Notes: generated from the letters alone by a model not told the origin. Shown: positions 12,011-23,500, counted from the first letter of the stretch. The stretch: DNA of 64,000 nt from Paramecium sonneborni (GCA_905182985.1 CAJJDN010000007.1:403179-467178); one strand, 5' to 3'. Numbers and translations are program-made.

Positions 12011-12770
12011 ATGAAACAAAGTGAACAGGTAATTCTTGCATCTTAATAACCTGGATTAATAGATACATCAACAAAAAGATTAATTTCTAAATCCTCAACT
12101 TAATTTTAGACATCTGGTATGTAATAATAACCTGTTGTTACTCGTCGTATACATAGAAAATTAGTACCAATGGATGGTGGTAATTTATAAATGATAATAT
12201 TTAGAGGCTGAGGAAACTGTAGTTTAACCTATTTAACCTCCTCCTTAACCAATAGTTCATCCTGTATAACAAATGATTTGGCCAGTTGCAGTTTAATTTA
12301 ATGAAGATGATGCATTAGCAAAAATTAGAGAAGAAAAAATGTTAGCTCTTCTTGAAAGATAATCTGAAATGCTTACGAATTTACTTCAAAAGTATAAAAG
12401 ATTAGAGGAAGAATAAACAAACAAAATATAAAGAAGAATAAAAGAACTAGAAAGAGAAAATGAAGAAATATGGTAAAGAAGAAGATAAAATTATTTAATT
12501 TATAATGTTTCTTAATCAGTTGATTAAAAATTAAAGGAGTTTAATGAGTTTTAAATGCGTCCTTTTCTAGATTAAGGTTAACCTGTACTTTTAAAACCAA
12601 TCCATTAAGATGATAGACTATTTTTTGATAAAAAAAAGAAAAAACCAAAACCTAAAAAGATTGTTGAAGTTGATGATGGACTTGTTTAAGATCCAGATAC
12701 AGGAGAACTTTGGGATCCAAAAACTGGAGAAGTTGTACAATAACCCCCTCCTTTATAATCGCCATATTGA
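12011..12770 (+). CDS. Proline/glutamine-rich coiled-coil protein, unknown
   Basis: 244 aa with one intron (12180-12204). An N-terminal Q/S/T-rich segment is followed by a proline patch (QPIQPPPQPIVHPVQQ), a coiled coil (LLERQSEMLTNLLQKYKRL) and a short basic stretch DKKKKKPKPKKI. The C-terminus has DPDTGELWDPKTGEVVQQPP, two tandem DPxTGE-type turns. No known family matched by eye. The gene is preceded by a 292-bp AT-rich spacer. Confidence 0.78.
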
Positions 12771-13620
12771 TAATAATTATCGTTAAAATTTTATACTATT
12801 ATACATCTCTTTAAATCTCTTTAGATATATAATCTTTAATCTATAAAAAATTCTATTGTTAATCATTATAAGAAAAAATTAATTTATTTAAAAATTATTA
12901 ATAAAATTTATAAAACATAACAATAATATAATTTATGAGCCATTTAAATCATAGTTTGAAAATTAGAACAGTCTTTTTAAATACCAAGTTCAAATTTATT
13001 TTCTATAATTAATTAAGATAAATTTATTTCTAATTTTAGAACTTAGAATGATTGTTCTGTAATTCTGTTATTCTGTTCTATTTGTGCAACCTATTAACAC
13101 AAAATTGTTTAGAAAAATCAATTATTCTTTCAGTCCTATATAAATTTTGAATAGAGTTATAATTGTAAATTATTAATTATTATTGTTATTTTTATATTTA
13201 TAAAATTATCAAACAATTAATAATAAGCATTTAAAATAAAATAACAGAAATCCTGATCTAAGAATTAAAAAAAATAAAAATTTATCAAATATATGTAATA
13301 GCTATTTAAATTTTTATTTAATTAAATAAGCTCATTTTCAAAAGATTATTGAACTTTCTTTTAGAATTCATTTTAAAAAAGAATATTGTTGATTAAGAAT
13401 TAAACAATCGCTTATATGTTAATTTTAATTGACTTGGTAGTATTATTGATATGTTATTTTGATAAAATATTGTTTGATTTCAATAAACTTAACTTAAATC
13501 ATGTTGAAGTGATGTGTTTTATTTAAATTATTGAATAATTTATGTTTAGAAATAATAGCTCGTTGAGAAGTTGATAAAATTATAATAAAGAAGTAATATA
13601 AAGATAGTTATCAAAACTAT
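12771..13620. other. 850-bp convergent spacer
   Basis: Lies between two converging genes. Very AT-rich with frequent TGA on both strands; no conserved ORF or RNA gene seen. A short direct repeat of TTCTGT units occurs near 13050-13080. Confidence 0.5.
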
Positions 13621-13937
13621 TCAGGACATAGAATCACTATCTGAAGAGACTTCTGCTATAATATCATCATAAATGTTTTTGTCTGTTTCATCAGTAATAA
13701 CACGCATTTATTTGTTTTTTAAATATTTTGGTTTTCTTTGTCTTATGGACTTAATATATAATTTGATTTCAGCAGCAATTTTGTCAAATTTTTCATTTTC
13801 TTCTGTTTTATAAATAGAATCAAGGTTTTGCACAAACTTTGAATCATGATTTATTATTATATCTAAATATAAATAGATGAAATGAGACTTTTTAAATTTT
13901 CCTTTTCATTGGTGGTGATAATCTAACTGGCAGACAT
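13621..13937 (-). CDS. Small acidic-tailed protein, unknown
   Basis: 96 aa after removing the intron at 13902-13927. The N-terminus is basic (MSARKFKKSHFIY), the middle helical (FDKIAAEIKLYIKSIRQRK) and the C-terminus acidic and serine-rich (AEVSSDSDSMS). Reading frame, intron and start are mutually consistent. It lies 64 bp downstream of the kleisin-like gene on the same strand. No family recognised. Confidence 0.68.
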
Positions 13938-14001
13938 TTGTTGGACTATCTTAAATACGTCATAGTAAAATTATTATTACAACATTTTATAATAAAAACA
14001 A

Positions 14002-15335
14002 TCATTTATATTAAATACTTATTGGTCCAAACTTTTCAACATTTTACTAAGAGATCTTGAAATTAGTTAATGTTTGTGCATCACAAAGATAATGATAAAA
14101 TTACACAGCCTTGTCATAACTAGATTTCTCTTAAAATAAAGACATTGAAGTGTTATAATGATTAGATATTTCTTCTTAAATTTCTTCTAAATGTTGTTCT
14201 TCAACAAAGTGTATTCTTTTCATACTTTTAATGGAGTCTTCACTCAAATTTCTACTTCTGAGAACTGATTTTACAGATACATTAGATTTATTGTTACTTT
14301 CACATGATTGATTTAAGTATATTTCTTCTGGATTCATAATACTAACCATTGATAACAATTAGTTTTAATAATTAGAATCATTAAGACATTAGAATATTTA
14401 TTGAAGCATTTCATCTTAATTAATTAGTTAATCCTAATGTTATGTCTTATATTCATTTATAAGATATGATTCTAATTTTTATAATAAATGAGATTCTTCA
14501 TCGTCTAATTCATAGAATTGACTTTTATAATTTTGAATCTTTTGTTTTTTTATTCCTTAATCCATTTAGACTTTTATTTTTTTTCTAGTATTTTATTTAG
14601 TTTCACATTCTTCATTACATACACTTTCAGCATCTATACTGATTTGTAATTATTCTAACATTTACAAATATAAATTATAAACTACACCATTCTCCATATT
14701 TACTTATTTTACCTCAGTTTTAAACATATTTTCTTCATTTTGATGTAGTTATTACATAAGAGTTTAATTTTTAAGTAAATCTCTGTAATCTGGGACAAAA
14801 ATTTATTCAGGTGCTATTCCTTCTTCCTCTATTTACATAATTTATTATTATGAATGATAAGAGGATTATTAACTACCTGGTAACAAAATTGATTCTTCTT
14901 TAGCTAATTAAGAATCTAAAATATAAAATAAAATTTCACTTTAAGTTTATGAGAAATAATTGGGTAGTTTGATTAACTAGTTATCAACAACTATCTATTC
15001 TCTTCTTTGTTTCTATACTTTTCTTTTTTTTGGAATGGGAGTAACTAATTTTTCATCTTTATTATTAGTATTATTGAAAATGGATTCCTTAGCTTCAATA
15101 ATCTATTATTTCAATTTTTTCATTCTTTTTTTGATTATTATACTAATTGCTAACATTAAGAAAACATCATCTCTGAGTAATGAATGACCATGGTATTTAT
15201 GAACATAAACATCACTTTTAGATAAATGATTGAAATTTACAAAATAGATGTAATGTCAATGCGTTCTGTTTCTTAGATACTTAGATTAGTGTAAACCAAT
15301 TTCTTTAAGGGATGGAACTAAGGATCTGAAAACAT
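14002..15335 (-). CDS. Probable Rad21/Rec8-type cohesin kleisin
   Basis: 435 aa with one intron (15215-15240). Kleisins close the cohesin ring, holding SMC proteins together. The best evidence is the C-terminus, YDKAVQFYHYLCDAQTLTNF then KISQQNVEKFGPISIQ, which resembles the winged helix of Rad21/Rec8 that binds the SMC1 head (pattern AAxxFYxxLxLKxxxxIxLxQ...PGPI). The N-terminus has helices that could contact SMC3 (HGHSLLRDDVFLMLAISI), but similarity there is weak. The middle is variable, acidic and Q-rich with a basic motif PIPKKRKVQKQRRE, typical of kleisins. It is short compared with animal Rad21 (~630 aa). Divergent from SUCLG1 over 116 bp. Confidence 0.6.
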
Positions 15336-15451
15336 AAAATAATAATAAAGGTAAAGAGAGATTTTAGTAAAGTTTTATTGTTCACTAAATTTTAGTTGAT
15401 TGATGCAATGTAATATATAGAATTAATATTGGAAATATATAAATAAAATAA

Positions 15452-16550
15452 ATGATTGGCAGATAAATCTTTCGTGCATTTTCATCAACTACAACTCCAT
15501 ATGTGTGGGTTAATAAGCACACAAAGGTGATATGTTAAGGTATCACTGGAAATTAGGTAATTAATGATATTATAAGACTAGGGTACATTCTAAACAGAAT
15601 AAGCATTAAACTACTTTACAAAAATGGTTGGTGGAGTGTCACCAAAGAGTAATATAAATATATATAAATTATAGAGGCTGGAAGCACACATCTAGGATTG
15701 CCAGTTTTTAAGAATTGTTAAGAAGCTAAATAAGTCACAGGATGTGATGCATCAGTAATATATGTACCTCCACCAACAGCTGCAGCAGCCATAATTGAAG
15801 CTATTGAAGCTTAAATTGGCTTAGTGGTATTATATATTTTATATATATAACAAGGTTGTAATCACTGATGGAATTCCTTAACATGATATGATTAAAGTTA
15901 AGCATGCACTTAGATCTTAATCAGTAACACGTGTTATTGGAGTAAGATACTAATAAATAAATTTAGCCTAATTGTCCAGGAATCATTAAACCTAATGAAT
16001 GTAAAATTGGTATCATGCCAGGATATATTCATTAGAATGGAAAAATTGGTATTGTTTCAAGATCTGGTACACTTACATATGAAGCTGTTGATTAAACTAC
16101 TAGAGCAGGTTTAGGATAATCAACTGTAGTTGGTATTGGTGGAGATCCATTCAATGGAACTAATTTTATTGATGTTTTAGAGAGATTCATGGTTGATCCA
16201 GAAACAGAAGGTACATATAATTATTATTATTAAATAGGTATTGTTATGATTGGAGAAATCGGTGGTGAAAATGAAGAAATGGCTGCTGATTGGATTAAAA
16301 ATAACAATCCTAAAAATAAACCAGTTGTTGGATTTATTGCTGGTATCACTGCACCACCTGAAAGAAGAATGGGACATGCAGGAGCTATTGTATCAAGTAA
16401 TATTATAAATTTAAATTATTTCTAGAGGGCAAGGGAAGTGCTCCTGAAAAAATTAGAGCTCTTGAATAAGCAGGAATTAGGGTTGTTAAATCACCTGCAT
16501 AAATTGGTAAGACTATGCTAGAAGTTATGAAAGAAAAAGGATTAGCATGA
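15452..16550 (+). CDS. SUCLG1: Succinyl-CoA ligase alpha subunit, mitochondrial
   Basis: Makes ATP or GTP from succinyl-CoA in the TCA cycle together with a beta subunit. 312 aa. Family marks: [65 protein letters not shown]-type loop (GPNCPGI region reads GPNCPGII), [42 protein letters not shown] and GHAGAIVS, which holds the phosphorylated active-site histidine. The N-terminus ([13 protein letters not shown]) is a plausible mitochondrial targeting peptide. Six introns: 15557-15581, 15649-15674, 15827-15854, 15942-15966, 16211-16237, 16397-16425. Confidence 0.96.
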
Positions 16551-16585
16551 ATTTATCATGTAATTTTTAAATAATAATTTTAATT

Positions 16586-17098
16586 ATGAATAATTCAATT
16601 ATTCTCTCTAAAAACTAATTATCTCTACTTTCCAAATATATTTCATAAGGCTACTAAATGATTGAAACTAAAAATGATACTATTACTCTTGCATTCACAT
16701 CACCATAAAATAAATGCTCTATTGGTGTTGGTGCCATTATTAGAAAAAATAATCAAATCTTATTAGTCTAAGAAGCAAATGGACCTGCAAGATATTCTTG
16801 GGCTTTCCCTGCTGGTTTACTTTAAGAAAACGAAACCATTTAAGCTGGAATCAAAAGAGAAATCTAAGAAGAAATTGGAATTGATTCATTATTTAAATCT
16901 ATTATCTTTTTTGGATAATAACCTCTATCTCGATGGGGAAAATAAGATTTCTATTTTGGATGTGAAGTAGAAATATTTTAAAATGATTTTAAAATATGTT
17001 AATATGAATTACTTGATTGTAAATGGTGGAACATTGATCAAATTCATTCATTATAATTAACACCAATTACCAGAATTGGCTTACCTTATATATTATGA
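16586..17098 (+). CDS. Nudix hydrolase
   Basis: 170 aa, no intron. Contains a complete Nudix box, G-x5-E-x7-REU-x-EE-x-GU, seen as GLLQENETIQAG followed by IKREIQEEIGI; the family hydrolyses nucleoside diphosphate-linked compounds with Mg or Mn. A preceding IGVGAIIRKNNQILLVQEAN strand pair and WAFPAGL fit the fold. The downstream part FGQQPLSRWGKQDFYFGCE could help set substrate choice, which cannot be told from sequence. Begins 35 bp after SUCLG1. Confidence 0.93.
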
Positions 17099-17106
17099 CA
17101 TACTTT

Positions 17107-17125
17107 AATATATATATATATATAT
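17107..17125. repeat. TA dinucleotide run
   Basis: A simple (TA)n tract in the spacer after the Nudix gene. Common in this AT-rich genome and prone to length errors in assembly. Confidence 0.8.
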
Positions 17126-17228
17126 CAATTTAAATATATTTTTATTTGTCACTTAACTTAATTTATTATTAGTACTTTATATCATTTAATTAACAGTTCA
17201 TTAACTTTTCATTTTATTAATAAAATAA

Positions 17229-17834
17229 ATGTTTTCAATTATTTTATCATTAATTTTTCCTATTAATTGTGCTACTAATATTGATATCTTTATTGAAAGT
17301 CAATGTCCAGATACTGTTAGATTATTTAAAAAAATGAAAACTTTGCTAGATTATGAATAAATACACTCTTAAATTGAATTTCATTTTATACCTTTTGGAA
17401 AAGGAAATGAAAAACTAGTATTAAATCAAGGATATGAATTCAATTGTTAACATGGCAATAAAGAATGCTATGGAAATTTAATAGATTCTTGTGTTTTAGA
17501 ATAATTAGACTAAATTGAATAATTACGTTATTTAATATGCATACATTAAGAAAGATAAAACAATGAGGAATTAATCAATCTAAGCCTTAAAAAATGTGTT
17601 TAAAATTAAGAATGTGTTTATGAAAGAACATTAAAATGTGCTTAATCTAAATTTGGCAATTATTTATAACATAAAGCTGCCAAATTTACACTTGCATAAA
17701 ATTTAGTTGAAATTCCTTGGATTAATATTAATGGTTAACATTCACCTGAATTTGATAAGAAATTTAAACTAAATCCGTTAAAAGCTATCTGTGAACAAAT
17801 AGATTGTGAAAAGATCAAAGTCAACTTTAAATGA
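17229..17834 (+). CDS. GILT-family lysosomal thiol reductase
   Basis: 201 aa, intronless. GILT (IFI30-like) proteins reduce protein disulphides in acidic compartments. A signal peptide is visible (MFSIILSLIFPINCA). The full GILT signature C-Q-H-G-x2-E-C-x2-N-x4-C is present (CQHGNKECYGNLIDSC). At the redox site, normally CxxC, this protein has CPDT, so the second cysteine is missing; forms with CPDS/T occur in invertebrate and plant relatives. Further paired cysteines and the VEIPWININGQHS segment, matching the family's PWxxxNG motif, support the call. Probably a lysosomal or phagosomal enzyme. Confidence 0.9.
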
Positions 17835-17907
17835 AACTGATTATATATATATATAAATGAATATAATTCAATTTAAATAATATCAAGAGATTTTTTATTT
17901 TAAAACT

Positions 17908-20306
17908 TCAAAATTATACATTTGAACTTTAACTCCAGAGATCCTCCACAGATTTTTACTTTTATTTCAATTTTGAACTAATATATAAAACTAAGTTGAT
18001 TACCTTAAAACTGGAGATTAATTTTATTTAGATTATGGTTTCTATTACATTAGTTTCACTAACTATCCTGTTGATTTAGCCATCTAATCATTTTATTTAT
18101 TTATTAATATTATTTTATTAGGAGAATCACTTGTAGATTTACTAAAAGAATTTTAACCTTTTATATGACTTTTACTTGGCTATAAACCTTATTTTAGCAT
18201 TTTTTATAATTAATTTAACTCTTTAGCAACATTTGCTAATCCTAATTCATTAGTTTGAGAAGTTAATTATTCCAAAATTTTATCTACTGATTTTCTAGCA
18301 TTTAAAATTAAATCGTTTTATTCGGAATTTGATATTTTTATTAATTATTCTATTTCATTCTTTCTTTTTTCCAATTCTGTTTTTGTTAATTTCAAGTCAA
18401 ATGAAATTTATTTATTGATTTCAACTTAATTTTTGAGTTCATAAGATATAAGAGCATCAGATTAGACTTATTAATTAGTATGTAAAGTTTATACAGGTAT
18501 TTATTCAAGCTTTTAGATTTGTAAATCATTTTGTATATCTATAACTTTCTCTTTATTAAATTATTTTTAATTTTATAATGCCATAGGAATGTCAATTTTA
18601 TGCTCTAATAATAGCTCTTCAAATTATTCTTATCTAACTTATTGAGAATGAAATTGATCTTCATTTTCTTTTTATAATTTTTCATAAACATCCAACTCTT
18701 CTTATAATTGAAGTATAGTTTCATCTCTATCATTTAATCTATTAGTTAAGGCTATCATAATGTCTCTTTACTTTAACAATAATTGTTTATACTTATCTGT
18801 TTAAGCTTTATCTTCCTCAATGCATTATCTTTCTTTTTCTAACTCTGTTAATTTCTCTTAATATTATTATCTTATCAATCTTTATTATTTCTCTAAAGCA
18901 CTTTAAAATTATGGAGTTTCTTCTATTTTTTATCCTCCAACTAACATCTGAGAATTTAATGCTGAAATCTTTTCTTCTAATTATTTTCTTAGTTCTGTTT
19001 CTTTAAATAAATCTTTGGATCTTTATTCATAGGCAGATTAAGCTTCTTATTTATCTTCTAAAGCCTTCTACTTTTCTTTTTCTAATTCATTAACTAAATT
19101 TTCAAGTGGTTACTTTGTTCTTTCATCTAATTCTTATTTTAATTTTTAAATTTCTAATTAATATTTTCTTAATAAAGCCCCTTAATCTCCATCTTAATTT
19201 ACGATTGGAGTATTCTTAATAGTTTTAGCTCTATTAGCAAACTTTAAAGTTGATAAAGATTCACCAAATGCATCAATAGCTGGGGATATCATTGCCATAA
19301 ATGTTGTTTTACAATTTCCACCTAAAGAATCTTCTAATAATCTCGTTATTTTTGAATCTCTATAAGGAATATGAGGTTTAGAACCTCTATTTTCTGTTAA
19401 AGCTGCTATTACATTTCCTAATGCAGATAAAGATTAATTTATTTTTTTAGATTCTTCTAATCTTTAACCTGTAGCTCCTGTTACCCTAACTCTTTCACTA
19501 CCAGCCAAATCAACTAAATTCAATTTCCCAACTCTTGCAGATTTTCCTTCTGGTTTCTCCTCTATTTATTCAACTGTTATAATAAAAACTGCATGACTTC
19601 TTGAACTTGTATCATTCATTCTTGTACTTGCTGTTACTCTTTTTGCATTACCTTTACGCATTAATTAATATATTTCAGCTGGACCTCTTACAGCCCATTC
19701 TGACAAGTTTTCAACAAAAACTCCTCTTTTCTTATCTTCTCTTATATTCAAAGATGCAGAATCTCTTAATAAATCACTAATATTTTCATTATATATTTGT
19801 AAATATGAAGCACGTACCATAAATGTTGTGGAAGAATTACTTTTCATTTGAATGTGATTAAATATATTATGTAAAGATCTAGGTATAATACCTAATTAAT
19901 CAGAATTAGGATTAAAACTAAATCCATGCATAGTATATGTTTTACCAGTACCAGTTTGACCATATGCAATTATGGTTGAATTATATCCTTATAAAGTTGA
20001 ATCTACTGATAATGCTGCAGTTGTATTATAAACTTATTCTTGAGTACTATCTTAATCATAAACATAATCAAATGTAAATTAATGAAGAGTATAATTAGAT
20101 GGATTTGATACATATTATTCTAAATCTTCATCAGGTACAAGTTCTATTGCATGATAATCAAAAATGCAAAGTTATAAATTATCAGGGGCTACCTAAACAG
20201 TTGAAATAAACTTGCCATCTCTAATTTCTCGAGCCATTGGAGGACGAACTCTTATAACTACTCTTAAATTTTCATTGCTTGGTGTTTAACTATTATTTTA
20301 TTTCAT
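17908..20306 (-). CDS. Kinesin with N-terminal motor and coiled-coil tail
   Basis: Microtubule motor, 790 aa, one intron (17978-18003). The motor comes first: [12 protein letters not shown]-loop GQTGTGKT, switch I NDTSSRSH, switch II DLAGSER, and [19 protein letters not shown]. After the motor comes VNQDGDQGALLRKYQLEIQK, a linker like that of plant armadillo-type/ungrouped kinesins. Residues ~400-740 are coiled coil; no armadillo repeats are seen, so the subfamily is open. The C-terminus is basic and serine-rich. Divergent from a cyclin gene over 138 bp, and its 3' end faces the GILT gene 73 bp away. Confidence 0.95.
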
Positions 20307-20444
20307 TGAATGGACTTATAAATTTTATTTTATAAAATAAAGTAAAAAAGGAATATTTTTATTAATATTTTTATTTCCTATATTTTTGTGGATTTTATAT
20401 TATAATTAATTTTGCGCGACGTTAATTATTTTAACGAATTAATT
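20307..20444. promoter_or_regulatory. Bidirectional promoter with E2F-like site
   Basis: Serves a kinesin (left) and a cyclin (right). At 20410-20419 it contains TTTTGCGCGA, which fits the E2F/DP consensus TTTSSCGC. A GCGCG core is very rare in this AT-rich sequence. Binding is inferred from the consensus only. Confidence 0.45.
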
Positions 20445-21683
20445 ATGGAAATTAAATACAACAGATCACTAAGTGGAGTTCCTGAAAATCAATAGTAATA
20501 ACCTTTAAGAAGAATTACTAAGACCTATATAGAAAATAGAGACCCTGTAAGAAGAAATTTAACTATGTTGTATAATGAAGGTAATTCCATTATGTAATAA
20601 ATTAGACACTCAACAAATAAATAAATAAATGCTTAGTAGTAATAATGACTTAAGAAGAAAGATGCTTAATCAAGAGAGAGTAAAAAGATCTCTCAATCAA
20701 GATGTATTAGAAGATAAAGAAAATGTACCTTAACATAAAGGTATTACAAACAAAGTCTATACTCTTCCTTAAGAATTGTAAAATATCACAATTAAACCTA
20801 AATTCGATCATACTATTTAAGAAAATAAAAATCTACAAAAATTTTACACAGATGAAATATTTTTCTATTTAAAAGAATAAGAAGTATAATATCAATAAAA
20901 TTTATGTAGAAAAAATCAACTCCATTAGAATTTTTAGAAAATCATTCAATTCCTAGTAATTTAAGAGCTAAAATGATTGATTGGATGGTAGAAGTACTTT
21001 GTTCATATAAATGTACTGATTAAACATTTTTTGTTGCTGTAAGAACTATGGATTTCTATTTTTCAAAAAGTGAAAAATAATTAGAAGTTTCTGATTTACA
21101 TTTATGTGGAGTCACTTCAATGTTTATTGCTGCAAAATATGAAGAAATTCATCCTATGAAATTATCTGTTGTTTATGAAAAAATTGCACATAAAAAATTA
21201 TCAACAGATTAAATTAAAAAAAAAGAGAGTGAAATACTTTAAACTATTGGATTTGATTTAGTTGGTGGAACACTTTTTGATATGTATAGTTTAATTCTAA
21301 CAAATTGCCTTATTGAATCTAAATTACTTGAGAAAAATTACAAATATTTAAAAAAGTTATGTTTATATCTTTCAAAAATGGTTTTATATGATTATGAGAT
21401 TTGTAGCAAGAATAATTATACATTATTAGCTGCTGCTTTAATATTTGTAGCATTTAAAATAGTTGAATAATTAGAAACTAGTTTTAATGCTGATAGTTAA
21501 GTATGTAATTTGTTTATATTAAAGATCAAGGATGTAGCATAAATTATTTAAGTTGATTAAGATTAGTTAATAGAAGTAGCAGCAAAAATCTTAAATTTGG
21601 CTAAAAACTTTGAGAAACATTTTCCGAGTTTAGAAAATTTAAAAAAATTTAATGGATTTTAGTTAGAAGATGATGAATAATGA
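20445..21683 (+). CDS. Cyclin A/B-type mitotic cyclin
   Basis: Activates a cyclin-dependent kinase. 387 aa with introns 20581-20605, 20884-20909 and 21501-21524. The cyclin box starts with NLRAKMIDWMVEVLCSYKC, close to the MRAILVDWLVEV signature of A/B cyclins, then FFVAVRTMDFYFSK and MFIAAKYEEIHPM. A second, C-terminal cyclin fold follows (LCLYLSKMVLYDYEI, LLAAALIFVAFKI). The N-terminal ~140 residues are Q-rich; a short RRNLTML segment at ~30 could act as part of a destruction signal, but a clear RxxLxxxxN box is not certain. Confidence 0.92.
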
Positions 21684-21770
21684 TATATATATAAATATAT
21701 ATTACTTTTATAAATAAATATGTGGCAAACAAAAAAAAATATTTCTAATGTACTTCTATATTTTAATAAA

Positions 21771-22252
21771 TCAATCAGCTTTCTTAGTGCTTTCAGTGGT
21801 ATGTTTCTCACCCTTTCCTTTTGTTGAAACTTTGGCAGATGCCTTTCTTGCTAACAATTATTTTCTGTCTTCATTAAGGTAGGGTTTTGTAATGATGCAT
21901 TATGATGGTCTTATTGGAATTTAATATGGCATTCCTATAATAACATTATTAAATTACCATTAGCTTTTGTTCTTGTGAGTTTCTCTATTTGAATAACCCA
22001 TCTCTTTCTATAAACTGATGAAACTTTACCCTTTGTTCCCTTATGTGTGCCTATACTCAATTTTATTATTATACCCCTAACAACTGTGACTTCATCATCT
22101 TTTCTAACAGGTAATGCTCTAACATTGTATTTCTTTCTTAAATCTTTAGAAAGATGAGCACTCATTAATTTATATCTAATGTTTGATGGTGCTCCTAAAT
22201 GGGCTCTTCTGCCCTTTCTTCTTTAACTTGAAACTTCGACATGGGTTTTCAT
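21771..22252 (-). CDS. RPL26: Ribosomal protein L26 (uL24)
   Basis: Large-subunit ribosomal protein near the exit tunnel; 144 aa, usual length ~145. Starts [20 protein letters not shown], then [36 protein letters not shown] (KOW start), KWVI-like [16 protein letters not shown]. The last 15 residues are lysine- and threonine-rich. Introns at 21935-21957 and 22051-22074; the latter is 24 nt, a multiple of three without TGA, and its retention would insert eight residues into the KOW loop that other L26 proteins lack, which confirms it as an intron. Confidence 0.96.
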
Positions 22253-22890
22253 TTTGAAAAAGATTTAATTAAAAATTAATTTTTGTTTTTTTCTTCACAA
22301 ATTACAAACAATATATTTACAAATAATGAATTTTTTTAATTACTATTTAAAAATTAATTTATAATACCTGCATTTTACTACTTTTTTTAATCAATCTCCT
22401 ACTTAAAATATAAAAATCAATTATAAACATTAACATTTATTCTTTATTTGAAATTTTATTTATTATTTATAAGATGTCTATTAAAAAAGATTGATTTTTT
22501 TTGATAATACATTAATAATAATATAATAATTTCTTCTCAATATATTTGCAAAATTAATTTAATTATATCTAATTATGTGATTAGATAATCTAAATATGAA
22601 TTCCTAATTATATATATTTAAATATAAAAAATCCTTTTTATATATGAGAATCTTTATATTCAATTTTCAACATATATTAAAATGATATTTAAAAGTTCTA
22701 TATATATGATTTTGAACTCATATAGAAATTGATCTATTAAAAAATAGTTGATTCATAAAATTTTATTGATTTTTATATCTATTATTTTATTTATTTTAAT
22801 GATTATATTAAAATAGAAAAATAATATATGGGTCTTCTAAGAGAGAAGATATTAAGAATAGAATTAATTAATTCTGAATGAAAATAAAAC
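22253..22890. other. 638-bp spacer: RPL26 promoter and H4 3' region
   Basis: Highly AT-rich with many TATATA tracts and no conserved ORF. It must hold the RPL26 promoter near 22253 and the H4 3' end near 22890, including the hairpin listed at 22833-22849. Confidence 0.5.
22833..22849 (-). other. Candidate histone 3' hairpin
   Basis: On the minus strand TCTTCT-CTCTT-AGAAGA forms a perfect 6-bp stem with a 5-nt loop, starting about 41 nt after the H4 stop codon, the spacing typical of animal histone-mRNA stem-loops. The sequence is not the metazoan consensus, and ciliate histone mRNAs are generally considered polyadenylated, so the role is speculative. Confidence 0.3.
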
Positions 22891-23199
22891 TCATGCACCG
22901 AATCCATAGAGTGTTCTTCCTTATCTCTTTAATGAGTAAACAACATCCATAACAGTGACGGTCTTTCTTCTAGCATGTTCAGTGTATGTGATAGCATCTC
23001 TAACAACATTCTCTAAGAAGCTCTTTAAAACATTTCTTGAGTCATCATAAAGGAATGATGAAATTCTCTTGACTCCTCCTCTTCTAGCTAATCTTCTGAT
23101 AGCAGGTTTTGTGATTCCTTCAATTGAAGCTTTGTTTGGTTTTCTTGCGTGTCTCTTTGCACTTACTTTTCCGATTCCTTTTCCTGATTTTCCAGCCAT
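22891..23199 (-). CDS. Histone H4
   Basis: Core nucleosome protein, 102 aa and intronless. The fold region is canonical: [38 protein letters not shown] and [13 protein letters not shown]. The tail is divergent ([19 protein letters not shown]), one residue shorter than the animal form but similar in style to ciliate H4, with four lysines before the KRH motif's arginine. It ends GFGA rather than GFGG. The in-frame codons upstream of 23199 read as leader, so the ATG followed by GCTGG is the start. Some substitutions ([13 protein letters not shown]) suggest either normal ciliate divergence or a variant. Confidence 0.95.
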
Positions 23200-23500
23200 T
23201 TTTGTGTATTTTGAATTGAAAATAATATAATTAAAAAGTGGAGGTTGTATATGGGATAAAAATCCAAATGATGCAAAAATTAGCCAATCAAATTTTATCA
23301 TAAAAATTGATTTTTATTGATTGGAATAATTATATTATGCCATTTTATTCTTATCGTTTAATTGAATGAATTAATATTGATAATTATTTGAACGTATTTC
23401 AATCAAATAAGACCATTGTAAATTTTAATCATCTTTTATTTACATTAAAATTATAATTAAAATTAATTAATATAGTAAAAAAATATTATACAAAGCAGCA
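23200..23500. promoter_or_regulatory. H4 upstream region
   Basis: 301 bp between H4 and the end of the RING-H2 gene, both leftward. It must contain the H4 promoter. AT-rich; a few isolated CG-containing words (TATCGTTT, GAACGTAT) stand out but match no element I can name. Confidence 0.4.

Noticed and set aside
16779..16970. Plus-strand frame with standard stop
   Set aside because: It is in another phase of the Nudix gene, covering the Nudix box itself.
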